This document shows, piece by piece, positions 34,493-44,231 of a DNA stretch of 64,000 nucleotides (its first letter is position 1; each line of letters begins with the position of its first letter). Origin of the DNA: Demequina sediminis (lineage in GTDB: Bacteria > Actinomycetota > Actinomycetes > Actinomycetales > Demequinaceae); NCBI RefSeq assembly GCF_030296675.1, contig NZ_AP027736.1:2294001-2358000 (forward strand), read 5' to 3'. A program made the position numbers and the translations under genes. Below the pieces are notes generated by a model that was given only the letters and a program-made list of their open reading frames with translations, searched no databases and was not told the DNA's origin.

Positions 34493-35617
34493 ATGAAGAT
34501 TGCGCTGGTGCTAGACGACTCGATCGATCGCCCCGACGGGGTGCAGCAGTACGTCATGACGCTTGCGGGCTTCCTCATGCGTGCCGGGCACGAGGTGCAC
34601 GTGCTGTGCTCCGAGGCGGCGGACCGCTCGGACGTCACGGTGCACTCGCTCGCCCGCAATGTGGGTGTCACGTTCAACGGCAACGGCCTGCGCGTGCCGA
34701 GGCCCACGTCGCGCCGCGCGATCCGCGCGCTACTCGAGGCCGAGCGCTACGACGTCATCCACGTCCAGACCCCCCACTCGCCGCTGTTCGCGGCGCGCGT
34801 GGTCGACGAGGCACGCAGGCTGCAGGCGCGCTCGGTGCGCATCGTGGGGACCTTCCACATCCTTCCCGACTCGCGGGTCGCGGAGTGGGGAACGCACGCG
34901 CTGGGACGCGCACTCGCGCGCAACCTACGTAAGTTCGACGCGTTCTGCGCGGTGTCGGCGCCCGCTGCCGCGTTCGCCGGTCGCGCGTTCGGGATCGCTC
35001 CGCGTGTGATCCCCTGTCCCGTCGACGTGAGTCGCTTCGCCGCCGAGGCCGCCGCGCGCGTGCCGGCGCCCGGCGAGGACGGGCGGCTGGTGGTGTCCTT
35101 CCTGGGCCGGCTGGTCCCGCGCAAGGGCGTGCTCGAGCTGCTGGGGGCGGTGGCGCTGCTGCCGGGCGAGGTGCGTGAGCGGATCGAGCTGCGTATCGGG
35201 GGCAAGGGTCCCCTCGCCGATGCGGTCGCCGAGGAGGTCGCAGAGCTGGGGCTCGAGCGCGTGGCGCTGCTTGGGTTCGTCGCGGAGGAGGACAAGGCGG
35301 CCTTCTACGCCGATGCCGACATCGCGGTCTTCCCCGCGACGGGAGGCGAGAGCTTCGGGATCGTGCTGGTCGAGGCGATGGCGTCGGGCGCGGGCGTGGT
35401 GCTGGCGGGGGCCAACCCCGGCTACCTCTCGGTGATCGGGCCGCGACCCGAGGTGAGTGTCGACGCCGCGGACGACGTCGCGTTCGCCGCGGCACTCGAG
35501 CGGCTCGTGCGCGACGCCGAGCTGCGCGCGGAGCTGCACGCCGAGCAGGCCGAGCACGTGCGTCAGTTCGACATCCAGCGCGTGGGTGCGCAGGTGCTGG
35601 AGTTGTACGGAGCCTAA
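34493..35617 (+). CDS. GT4-family glycosyltransferase
   Basis: Retaining GT-B glycosyltransferase of 374 residues, with an N-terminal acceptor domain (MKIALVLDDSIDRPDGVQQY) and a C-terminal donor domain. The donor domain has VSFLGRLVPRKGVLELLGAV and the E-x7-E region (GGESFGIVLVEAMASG). It resembles PimA/PimB-type mannosyltransferases, but acceptor and donor are not certain. It is close behind ccsB and may be co-transcribed. Confidence 0.82.
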   Translation: MKIALVLDDSIDRPDGVQQYVMTLAGFLMRAGHEVHVLCSEAADRSDVTVHSLARNVGVTFNGNGLRVPRPTSRRAIRALLEAERYDVIHVQTPHSPLFAARVVDEARRLQARSVRIVGTFHILPDSRVAEWGTHALGRALARNLRKFDAFCAVSAPAAAFAGRAFGIAPRVIPCPVDVSRFAAEAAARVPAPGEDGRLVVSFLGRLVPRKGVLELLGAVALLPGEVRERIELRIGGKGPLADAVAEEVAELGLERVALLGFVAEEDKAAFYADADIAVFPATGGESFGIVLVEAMASGAGVVLAGANPGYLSVIGPRPEVSVDAADDVAFAAALERLVRDAELRAELHAEQAEHVRQFDIQRVGAQVLELYGA

Positions 35618-35628
35618 GCCGGCGCTCG

Positions 35629-36651
35629 CTAGGAAGCGGGCGGTGCGGTAGACGCTGGCGGTGCCGTCGAGTCGCGCACCGTCAGTGTCGTGTCCATGCG
35701 CACGTGCTGCTCGCACGTGCCGCCCCTGACCATCGTCAGCAGCATCGACATCGCCTCCGCTCCCATCGCTTGGAGAGGCTGCCGCACGGTGGTGAGCGGC
35801 ACGGGGGCGGCGACCGCCTCGGGGATGTCGTCGAAGCCGACGATCGACACGTCGCCCGGAACTGACAGCCCCATGTCGAGAGCGACGTCCATCGCGGCGA
35901 GCGCCGTCGTGTCGTTGGCGGCGAAGATCGCGGTGGGGCGATCGGGCAGGCTCAGCATGGACTCCGTGGCGTGGGCCGCGAGGTCGGGCTCGTAGCTCGT
36001 CTCCACCGCGAGGTCCTCGTCGATCGGGACGCCCGCGGCCTTCATCGCGGCGCGGAAGCCCTCCTCGCGCCTGCGGCCCGAGTCGAGGTCGTGGCGACCG
36101 CCGAGGAAGGCGATCCTGCGATGTCCCAGGTCGAGCAGGTGCTCTGTCGCGGTGTACGCGCCACCGAAGTTGTCGGAGTCGACGGTGGGGAGGGAGGACG
36201 GGCCGTAGTGCGGGTCGATCGCCACGACGGGCACGCCGGTCGCGGTGTTGAGGACCGTGGGCGTGACCAGTACCGCTCCGTCGATGAGCGTGCCGGCGAG
36301 CCGCGCGAGGGAGCGCCGCTCCCAGCCGTGGCCGTGGCCGCCGGAGTGCGCGAGCAGCTCATATCCGCTGTTCTCCGCCCCGGTCCATGCGCCCTTGAGG
36401 AGCTCGGCCGCGAAGGGCTCGAAGCCACCCACCAGGATGCCGAGGACGTTGGTGCGCTGTCCGCGCAGACCCGCGGCGGAGAGGTTGCCCGCGTAGCCGA
36501 GGTCGTCGATGACGCCCTGGACGCGGGCCATGGTGTCCTTGGACACGCCGTAGCGGCCATTGACCACCTTGGATACGGTGGCGACCGACACGCCCGCGAT
36601 GCGGGCGACGTCGGCAAGCTTCACCCGGGCGACAGGTTCCATGGTTCGCAC
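35629..36651 (-). CDS. LacI-family transcriptional repressor
   Basis: Sugar-responsive repressor of about 340 residues. The helix-turn-helix (KLADVARIAGVSVATVSKVV) and hinge lead to a periplasmic-binding-protein-like effector domain. It is divergent from the sugar ABC transporter operon, with the palindrome at 36683 between them, so it should repress that operon until xylo- or gluco-oligosaccharide binds. The start may be GTG 36651 or ATG 36642; the latter gives the usual spacing before the helix-turn-helix. Confidence 0.9.
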   Translation of the reverse strand: MRTMEPVARVKLADVARIAGVSVATVSKVVNGRYGVSKDTMARVQGVIDDLGYAGNLSAAGLRGQRTNVLGILVGGFEPFAAELLKGAWTGAENSGYELLAHSGGHGHGWERRSLARLAGTLIDGAVLVTPTVLNTATGVPVVAIDPHYGPSSLPTVDSDNFGGAYTATEHLLDLGHRRIAFLGGRHDLDSGRRREEGFRAAMKAAGVPIDEDLAVETSYEPDLAAHATESMLSLPDRPTAIFAANDTTALAAMDVALDMGLSVPGDVSIVGFDDIPEAVAAPVPLTTVRQPLQAMGAEAMSMLLTMVRGGTCEQHVRMDTTLTVRDSTAPPASTAPPAS

Positions 36652-36682
36652 TATAGCGATTCACGCGATCCCGTTGCGAAAA

Positions 36683-36696
36683 CGTTATCGATAACG
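36683..36696. promoter_or_regulatory. LacI-family operator between lacI-type gene and ABC operon
   Basis: CGTTATCGATAACG is a perfect 14-base palindrome with a central CpG-type step typical of LacI-family sites. It lies between the divergent genes, just upstream of a possible -35 TTGACG at 36698-36703 for the transporter operon. It differs from the GAGAGCGCTCTC site before the phosphorylase, so the two are probably read by different repressors. Confidence 0.65.
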
Positions 36697-36770
36697 ATTG
36701 ACGTGCCGGGCGCGAAGGTGCCACACTCACCACTGTTCGGCTTGAGTCAACGGAGACGAAAGGGGAAATC

Positions 36771-38114
36771 ATGGCGAACATGCGACGGGTCACCGCAGGG
36801 GTGGCGATCGCAGCATCCATGGCGCTGCTTGCAGCGTGCAGCTCGAACGAGGAGCCCGAGGGCGGCGCGACCAGCGGCGCAACGGGAGGGGCCGCCGAGC
36901 CCGTCACTCTCACCTGGTGGCACAACGGCGTCGCCGGTGATTCCGGTGAGAACTCGATGGGCGACTACTGGGACAAGGTGGCGGCCGACTACATGGCGGC
37001 CAACCCGAACGTCACCATCGAGATTGAGCAGATTCAGAACGAGGACCTCCAGCGCACCCGCATTCCCACCGCGCTGCAGTCGGGCGATGCCCCGGACCTC
37101 TTCCAGCAGTGGGGCGGCGGCGAGATGGCCGCTCAGGCCGAGGCCGGCTACCTCATGGACCTGTCCGACGTGCTGGCGGATGACATCGAGCGCCTCGGCG
37201 GCGGTGTCGCTCCGTGGCAGGTGGGCGAGGTCACGTACGGCCTTCCGTACCAGTTCGCGGTCGAGGGCATCTGGTACCGCAAGTCGCTGTTCGAGCAGGC
37301 GGGCATCACCGCCGAGCCGACCACGATGGACGAGCTCGCCGACGCGGTCGACAAGCTGAAGGCCGCCGACATTACGCCGATCGCGGTGGGTGCGGCCGAC
37401 GGCTGGCCGGCTGCTCACTGGTGGTACAACTTCGCGCTGCGCTCGTGCTCGCAGGACGTGGTGGCCGCGGCCGGCACGACCCTCGACTTCAGCGACCCGT
37501 GCTGGCTTGACGCCGGCACGCAGCTCGAGGAGTTCATCGCCACTAAGCCGTTCCAGGACCAGTTCATGTCGACCGTCGCGCAGGTGGGTGCCACGTCGTC
37601 CGCCGGCATGGTGGCCAACGGCACCGCGGCGATGGAGCTCATGGGCCAGTGGAACTACTTCGTGTACCAGGGCTTCACGGACGGATCGGACGAGGCCAAC
37701 CAGGCCCTGCTCGACGACCTCGACTGGTTCCCGATGCCCGCCACAGATGGCGGTGCGGGTGACCCGAGCGCGGCGATGGGTGGTGGCGATGGCTTCTCGT
37801 GCTACGTCGACGCTCCCGCCGAGTGCGCTGACTTCCTCGCCTACATCGTGAGCGACGACGTCCAGCGTGGCTACGCCGAGGCCGTGGGTGGCCTGCCGGT
37901 TGCTCCGGCTGCCGCCGACGCCATCGCCTCCCCTGTTCTCCAGGAGATCGCCCAGACCACCAGCAGCGCGGCCTACGTGCAGCTGTGGATGGACACCCTC
38001 CTCGGCCCGAACGTGGGCGGCGCCATGAACGACGGCATCGTCAACATCTTCAACGGCACGGGCGACGCCCAGGGCGTTGTCAACGCGATGATCGCCGCCG
38101 CGGCGACTGCCTGA
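36771..38114 (+). CDS. Sugar ABC transporter substrate-binding lipoprotein
   Basis: CUT1-type (cluster B) solute-binding protein of 447 residues. The signal peptide ends with a lipobox (MALLAACSSN). The mature part starts VTLTWWHNGV, with SGDAPDLFQQWGGGEM and VTYGLPYQFAVEGIWYRK typical of oligosaccharide binders. It is first in the operon of two permeases, GH3 and GH10, which suggests xylo- or cello-oligosaccharides as ligands. No ATPase gene is present; a shared MsiK-type ATPase elsewhere is expected. Confidence 0.92.
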   Translation: MANMRRVTAGVAIAASMALLAACSSNEEPEGGATSGATGGAAEPVTLTWWHNGVAGDSGENSMGDYWDKVAADYMAANPNVTIEIEQIQNEDLQRTRIPTALQSGDAPDLFQQWGGGEMAAQAEAGYLMDLSDVLADDIERLGGGVAPWQVGEVTYGLPYQFAVEGIWYRKSLFEQAGITAEPTTMDELADAVDKLKAADITPIAVGAADGWPAAHWWYNFALRSCSQDVVAAAGTTLDFSDPCWLDAGTQLEEFIATKPFQDQFMSTVAQVGATSSAGMVANGTAAMELMGQWNYFVYQGFTDGSDEANQALLDDLDWFPMPATDGGAGDPSAAMGGGDGFSCYVDAPAECADFLAYIVSDDVQRGYAEAVGGLPVAPAAADAIASPVLQEIAQTTSSAAYVQLWMDTLLGPNVGGAMNDGIVNIFNGTGDAQGVVNAMIAAAATA

Positions 38115-38149
38115 TCCACTCTCGAGACCCAAGAAAGCGAGGCTCCCTG

Positions 38150-39199
38150 GTGACTGCACTGGAGGCCTCGGGTCGCAGCACGGTCCCCGCCGTCGACGCG
38201 CAAGCGTCGGCGGCGGGGCCGCGCCCGGTGACCCCTGCAACTGATCACCCGCGCCGTGACACGGTGCGCAAGTGGGCGGAGATCGCCCTCTTCGTGGGAC
38301 CCGCGCTGGTCCTGTTCCTGACCTTCGTGGTCTACCCGGTCGTCTCGGCGGCCCGGTTCAGCCTCTACAAGTGGAACGGCGTGTCGCAGTTCTCCGACGC
38401 CGAGTTCATCGGCTTCGAGAACTACGCGCGAGCCCTCTTCGGTGGCACGGACCCCGCCACGCAAGAGGCGTTCGTGACGGCCTACTCCGAGCCCTTCTGG
38501 CAGGCACTGAGCCACAACTTTGCGATCATCTTCCTGTCGATGGCGGTCCAGTTGCCCATCGCACTGCTGGTCGCCCTCACGCTGAACCGCAAGTTCCGCG
38601 GCCGCGCCTTCACGCGCGTCGTGATCTTCGCTCCCTATGTGTTGAGCGAGGTCATCGCCGGAATCATGTGGTTGATCATCTTCGACCCCAACGGCATCGC
38701 CACCGAGTTCATGCAGTCGATCGGACTCGACTCGCCCGCGGGTGGATGGCTCGAGGACCCCACGTGGGGCTTCTGGACCGTGTTCTTCATCATCACGTGG
38801 AAGTACGTGGGACTGGCGATCATCCTCTTCCTCGCGGGACTGTCCGGAGTGAGCGAGGACCTCCAGGAGGCCGCCGCGATCGATGGCGCCAGCTGGTGGC
38901 AGATCCAGTGGCGGATCAACATCCCCCTGATCGGCCCCACGATCCGCATCTGGGCGTTCCTGTCGATCATCGGCTCGATTCAGCTCTTCGACATGGTGTG
39001 GGTCCTCAACCGAGGCGGCACCGCGGGGCAGTACTCGACCATCGCCAGCTACATGATGGAGATCGGCTTCTTCCGCGCGGACTGGGGCTATGGCTCCGCG
39101 ATCGCCGTGATCATGTTCATCCTCTCCTTTGTCATCGCGCTGGCCTACATGGCGACCATCCTGCGACGCGACAACGCTCACCCCCGAAAGGCCAGGTAA
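38150..39199 (+). CDS. Sugar ABC transporter permease (MalF-like)
   Basis: Permease of about 349 residues with six spans. The ATPase-contact EAA loop is seen as LQEAAAIDGASWWQIQWRI. GTG start at 38150; upstream ATG options would run into the preceding gene. It pairs with the permease at 39205 to form the channel of the importer. Confidence 0.9.
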   Translation: MTALEASGRSTVPAVDAQASAAGPRPVTPATDHPRRDTVRKWAEIALFVGPALVLFLTFVVYPVVSAARFSLYKWNGVSQFSDAEFIGFENYARALFGGTDPATQEAFVTAYSEPFWQALSHNFAIIFLSMAVQLPIALLVALTLNRKFRGRAFTRVVIFAPYVLSEVIAGIMWLIIFDPNGIATEFMQSIGLDSPAGGWLEDPTWGFWTVFFIITWKYVGLAIILFLAGLSGVSEDLQEAAAIDGASWWQIQWRINIPLIGPTIRIWAFLSIIGSIQLFDMVWVLNRGGTAGQYSTIASYMMEIGFFRADWGYGSAIAVIMFILSFVIALAYMATILRRDNAHPRKAR

Positions 39200-39204
39200 C
39201 GGCG

Positions 39205-40095
39205 ATGGCTGTCGACCTGAACACGCGTACCGAGACGCCGCGCTCGACCGGGCGCACCCGCCGTCGCGGCGGCCTGCTCCCCGAGGGCTCGACCTACGTC
39301 GCGATCGGCATCGCGCTCGTCGGTGTGGGCCTCACGTTGGGCCCGATCCTCTACCTCATCCTGGGCGGATTCCGCACGCAGGGCGACCTCGCGGCGAACC
39401 CGACGGGTCTGCCCGACCCATTCATGTGGCAGAACTACTGGGACATCCTGTCCAAGCCGATGTTCTGGCGCCAGCTGCTCAACTCGACGCTGGTCGCGGT
39501 GGCCACCACCGCGGGAGTCGTGCTCTTCGGCACGATGGCCGCGTATCCGCTCGCGCGGTATTCGTTCAAGGCCCGCGAGTTCATCTTCGTGATCTTCACG
39601 ACCGGCCTGATGTTCCCGCTCACCGTCGCGGTGCTGCCGCTGTACCTGCTGCTGCGCGACATGGGCATCTCGGGCCTGTGGGGACTCGTGATCCCGCAGA
39701 TCGCCTTCGGCTTGCCGGTGACCATCATCATCCTGCGCCCGTTCCTCGCGGCCCTGCCCAAGGAGCTCGAGGAGGCGTCGTTCATGGACGGCATCTCGCG
39801 CATCGGCTTCTTCTGGCGGATGCTGCTCCCGCTCGCGCGTCCCGCGATGGTGACGGTCGGCGTGCTGGCGTTCATCGGCTCGTGGAACGCGTACCTGCTG
39901 CCGCTGCTGCTGCTCACGGGCGACCCGAGCGGCATGACCCTGCCGCTCGGTGTGACCACGTTCCAGGGCCAGCACTCCGCGGCGACCACCATGATCATGG
40001 CGTACACGTCGCTCGCAATGCTGCCCGCGCTCGTGTTCTTCCTGCTCATGGAGCGCAGGATCGTGGATGGCCTGACCGGCGCGGTGAAGGGATGA
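39205..40095 (+). CDS. Sugar ABC transporter permease (MalG-like)
   Basis: Second permease, 296 residues, six spans. Its EAA loop reads LPKELEEASFMDGISRIGFF. Its stop overlaps the GH3 start (ATGA at 40092), so transport and hydrolysis are translationally coupled. Confidence 0.9.
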   Translation: MAVDLNTRTETPRSTGRTRRRGGLLPEGSTYVAIGIALVGVGLTLGPILYLILGGFRTQGDLAANPTGLPDPFMWQNYWDILSKPMFWRQLLNSTLVAVATTAGVVLFGTMAAYPLARYSFKAREFIFVIFTTGLMFPLTVAVLPLYLLLRDMGISGLWGLVIPQIAFGLPVTIIILRPFLAALPKELEEASFMDGISRIGFFWRMLLPLARPAMVTVGVLAFIGSWNAYLLPLLLLTGDPSGMTLPLGVTTFQGQHSAATTMIMAYTSLAMLPALVFFLLMERRIVDGLTGAVKG

Positions 40096-42357
40096 CGGCC
40101 GTCGCATCCGCCGCCGTCAGCTCGCGCGTCGCGGACCTCGTGTCGCGCATGACGCTCGAGGAGAAGCTCGCGCAGATCACGGGATTCTGGGAGGACGAGA
40201 AGGGCGACGTGGTCGCCCCCTGCAGGGGAGGTGTCCGTCACCGGCGGCCTCGAGGAGGCCACCGCGCACGGCATCGGCCACTTCACCCGCATCTACGGGA
40301 CCACTCCGCTGGACGCCGATGCCCGGGCGGCGACGCTGTGGGAGCGCCAGCGGGCGCTCGTGGAGGGCACACGGCTGGGCATCCCCGCGATCGTGCACGA
40401 GGAGATCCTCACGGGTCTGTCCGCGTGGAAGGCCGCGACGTACCCCGGTCCGCTGACGTGGGGCGCCGCGTTCGATCCCGAGCTCGTGGCCCGCATGGGC
40501 GCACTGATCGGCCGTGACTGCCGCGCGCTCGGCGTGCACCAGGGGCTTGCGCCCGTGGTGGACGTGGTCCGCGACCCCCGCTGGGGGCGGGTCGAGGAGT
40601 GCATCGCGGAGGACCCGTACCTCGTGGGCGAGCTCGGAACCAGCTATGTCGAGGGCGTGCAGTCCGAGGGCGTGCACGCGACCCTGAAGCACTTCGTGGG
40701 GTACTCCGCGTCGCGGTCGGGCCGCAACTTCGGCCCCGTGTCGATGGGTCCGCGCGAACTGCGCGACATCATGATGGTGCCGTTCGAGATGGCGGTCATC
40801 GACGGCGGCGTGAAGTCCGTCATGCACGCGTACACCGAGATCGACGGGATGCCCACCGCGGCGGACCCGACGCTGCTTGAGGGCGTGCTGCGCGACGAGT
40901 GGGGCTTCGATGGCGTGGTGGTGGCCGACTACTTCGGCGTCGCCTTCCTGCACCTGCTCCACGGGATCGCCGAGGACCTGTCCGAGGCGGCCGCGCTCGC
41001 GCTCACCGCGGGCATCGACGTCGAGCTGCCCACGGGTGACGCGTACCTCGCGCCGCTCGCGGCTGCCGTGCGGTCGGGACGCGTTCCCGAGGCGCTCGTC
41101 GACCGCGCCGTCGGCAGGATCCTCGCGCAGAAGGAGCAGTTGGGGCTGCTCGACGAGCGCTTCAACGGTCCGTCTCCCACCGGCGTCGAACTCGACGGTC
41201 CCGAGCACCGCGAGGTGGCGCGACTGTTGGCCGAGCGAGGCATCGTGCTGCTCAGCAACGACGGCACGCTGCCGCTGGGGGAGGACGGCTGTCCTTCCAT
41301 CGCGGTGATCGGCCCGAATGCGGATCGCTACCAGGCGATGTTTGGCTGCTACTCGTTCGCCAACCACGTGCTCGACAAGCGTCCCGGGACGGAGCTGGGC
41401 CTCGAGGTCCCGACCGTTCTCGAAGCGCTTCGCTCCGAGATGGGTGGCGCCACGTATGCGCGCGGCTGCGAGGTCCAGGGCGATGACCGCTCCGGCTTCG
41501 ACGAGGCCGTCGCGGCGGCCCGCGAGGCGAGCGTGGCCGTCATGGTCATGGGCGACCAGGCGGGGCTGTTCGGGCGTGGAACCTCGGGCGAGGGGTGTGA
41601 CACCGACTCGCTCGAGCTTCCGGGAGTCCAGCGCGAACTCATCGAGGCCGTGCTCGAGACCGGCACGCCGGTCGTGTTGGTGCTGGTGACGGGCCGGCCG
41701 TACGCCGTCGGCTGGGCGCTCGAGCGCTGTGCCGCTGTGGTGCAGGCGTTCTTCCCTGGCGAGGAGGGTGCGCGCGCGATCGCGGGCGTGCTGTCGGGCC
41801 GGGTCAACCCCTCGGGGCGGCTGCCGGTCAGCATCCCGCGGTCGACCGGGGCGCAGCCGTTCACGTACATCCACCCCCGCCTCGGCGCGGACTCGGACGT
41901 GACGAACCTGTCCTCCGTGGTGCCCATGACCTTCGGTGAGGGGCTGTCGTACACGACGTTCGCCTACGAGGGCCTCGAGGTGGCCGATGCCGCGACGGAC
42001 GGGGCAATCTCGCTCGCCGTCACGGTGCGCAACACCGGGCAGCGCCAGGGTGACGAGGTGGTGCAGGTCTACGCACGTCAGCGCAGGGCCTCGGTCACGC
42101 GTCCGCTCGCGCAGCTCGTGGGATTCGCGCGCGTGCCGCTCGAGGCGGGTGCGAGCGTCCGGGTCGAGTTCGACATTCCGGCCGCGCGGCTCGCATTCAC
42201 GGGCAGGGACCTGGTGCGATCGGTCGAGCCCGGTGACGTCGAGCTGTGGGTGGGCACGCCGCGCATCCGGCATGCCGAGGGCGTGGTGAGCCTCGTGGGG
42301 GAGCGGGTGGCGGCGACGCGGGAGTCCCGCCGCCGCACGCTCTCGCGCGTGCGATGA
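40092..42357 (+). CDS. GH3 beta-glycosidase (xylosidase/glucosidase), frameshifted near start
   Basis: Cytoplasmic glycosidase, about 754 residues after repair, without signal peptide. It has the GH3 N-terminal barrel (catalytic nucleophile Asp in GFDGVVVADYFGVAFLH), the alpha/beta sandwich domain and a C-terminal fibronectin-III-like domain (GDEVVQVYARQRRASVTRP). KHFVGYSASRSGRNFGPV is typical of the beta-xylosidase/beta-glucosidase group. The frame breaks in CCCCC at 40216-40220. Uniquely among the breaks here, one extra base must be removed, giving VVAPAGEVSVTGG. The product would split oligosaccharides brought in by the importer. Confidence 0.88.
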
Positions 42358-43606
42358 CTCCAGCGCCTCACCCCCGCCGGGGCGCCGCGACCGTCCGTCT
42401 CACGGACGCGACCGGCGCCCCGGCGGCGCACGAGCCAGTGCTGGTCGAGCAGCGATCGCACGCGTTTGGGTTCGGCTGCACCGCCTTCGAGCTCATCCCG
42501 GGAGGCGCGGCCGCGGATCCCGCGCACACCGCGCGCGAGGCCGCGCAGTGGCTCGCGGTGTTTAACCGCGCGACGCTCCCGTTGTACTGGCGCTGGTTTG
42601 AGACGGTGCCGGGACGGCCGGACACGCATCGCATCGCGGCCACCGCGCGCTGGCTGCGCGGGCATGGCGTGCGCGTCAAGGGGCACCCGCTGCTCTGGCA
42701 CACGCTCGCCCCCGAGTGGCTGCTCGGGCGGTCGGAGCGTGACGTCGAGAACACGGTGCGCGCGCGGATCGCCCGCGACGCCGCGGCCTTCTCGGGGATC
42801 ATCGAGGAGTTCGACGCGATCAACGAGGCCGTGATCCTGCCCGTCTTCACGGCGGAGGACAACGCGATCACCGAGCTGGCGAAGGCACGCGGACGGGTCG
42901 AGGTGGTGCGGCTCGCGTTCGAGACGGCGCGCGCCGCGAACCCGTCGGCACGCCTGGTGCTCAACGACTTCAACCTCAGTGCCGAGTACGAACTCCTCAT
43001 CGAGGAGTGCCTGGCCGCGGGCATCGAGATCGACGCACTGGGGCTGCAGACCCACATGCACCAGGGCTATCGCGGAGCCGAGCAGGTCACCGAGATCCTC
43101 GACCGGTTCGGCCGGTTCGGGTTGCCGCTGCAACTAACCGAGACCAGCCTGGTGTCGGGCGCGCTCATGCCTGCCGAGATCGTCGACCTCAACGACTACG
43201 TGGTCGACGCGTGGCCGTCCACGCCGGAGGGTGAGGAGCGCCAGGCGCGCGAGCTTGAGGCGCACTATCGCGCCGTATGGGACCACCCGGCCGTCGAGTC
43301 CATCACGTGGTGGGGTCTCCAGGACCGCGGCCAATGGCTTGATGCTCCCGCCGGGCTCATTCGTGCCGACGGCACGCCCAAGCCCTCGTACGACGTGCTC
43401 CGCGACCTCGTGACGCGCGAGTGGTGGAGCGGTCCGGCGGCCGCGGTGACCGATGCCGACGGCAACCTTCGGATCGAGGGCGCCGCGGGGAGTACCGCGT
43501 GACGTGGTCGGGCGGCGAAGTCGACGTCGACGTCGACGTTGTCGCGCACGCGGCGCACCACGCGGCTGGCGCGACTGCCGACGCGACCGCCAGCACGCTC
43601 GGCTAG
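42354..43606 (+). CDS. GH10 intracellular xylanase-like enzyme, frameshifted near end
   Basis: GH10 beta-glycanase of about 417 residues after repair. The acid/base Glu is in EEFDAINEAVIL, the nucleophile Glu in LPLQLTETSLVSG, and substrate-site HPLLWHTLAPEWLL and GLQTHMHQGYRG are conserved. No signal peptide is visible, so it probably cuts imported xylo-oligosaccharides inside the cell. The frame breaks in GGGG at 43487-43490; with one base added it continues EYRVTWSGGEVDVDV to a stop at 43604-43606. If the break is real the protein ends at 43502, after the catalytic domain, and could still work. It overlaps the GH3 stop. Confidence 0.85.
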
Positions 43607-43906
43607 TTACCGGCCCTGTTCCTCGCCGCTCTGGCGGCGCCTGCGTGCCTGATCGCGCAGCCACGCGAGGTACTCCGGGTCGTCGTCCGGCGCGCTGGGT
43701 CGCGTGCGCCCCTGCGTGGGCTGGTCCGGATAGAACTTGCTCAGCACGATCCAGGCTCCGGCACCGAGGATGGGCACCACGACGATGATGACGGCCCAGC
43801 CCCACTTGGGGACGCCGTAGGGCGCCTTGTCGGGACGCTGGGTCATGTCCGCGAGCGCGTAGATCACGAGGCCCACATAGAGCAGCACGGGCAGGTAGCG
43901 GAGCAT
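43607..43906 (-). CDS. PLDc_N-domain membrane protein
   Basis: A 99-residue paralogue of the protein at 17921: two spans (YLPVLLYVGLVIYALADM and WGWAVIIVVVPILGAGAWIVL) and an acidic then basic tail (APDDDPEYLAWLRDQARRRR). No nuclease domain. It sits next to DUF4229 and menaquinone genes, a common actinobacterial neighbourhood for this family. Function unknown. Confidence 0.8.
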   Translation of the reverse strand: MLRYLPVLLYVGLVIYALADMTQRPDKAPYGVPKWGWAVIIVVVPILGAGAWIVLSKFYPDQPTQGRTRPSAPDDDPEYLAWLRDQARRRRQSGEEQGR

Positions 43907-43937
43907 CGATCAAGTTTACGCCGGGTACCGTGGAGCC

Positions 43938-44219
43938 ATGAGCGTTGTCGCGTACTGGGGTGCCCGCACGGGCATCTTCCTCGTCGTCCTCGGGGTGCTG
44001 TGGGCCGTGAACTGGCGGGACGTGATTGCGTTCTTCGCCGCGTTCATCGTGGCCTGGCTGTTGTCGTACATCGCGCTGCCGGGACTGCGTCAGCGCGCGG
44101 CGGTGCAGATGGATGGGTGGATCAACCGCTCCGAGAAGGGACTGCGGGAGCTCGATGCCGAGGAGGACTCGGAGATCGGGGCAGACGGCGCGTCGGACGC
44201 CGCGCCCGACCACCGCTGA
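43938..44219 (+). CDS. DUF4229 membrane protein
   Basis: A 93-residue protein with two predicted spans (TGIFLVVLGVLWAVNW and VIAFFAAFIVAWLLSYIAL) and an acidic C-terminal tail. DUF4229 genes usually accompany the ccsB/menA/menE region in Actinobacteria. No biochemical role is known. It converges with menA. Confidence 0.8.
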   Translation: MSVVAYWGARTGIFLVVLGVLWAVNWRDVIAFFAAFIVAWLLSYIALPGLRQRAAVQMDGWINRSEKGLRELDAEEDSEIGADGASDAAPDHR

Positions 44220-44231
44220 TCGCGCAGCTCG

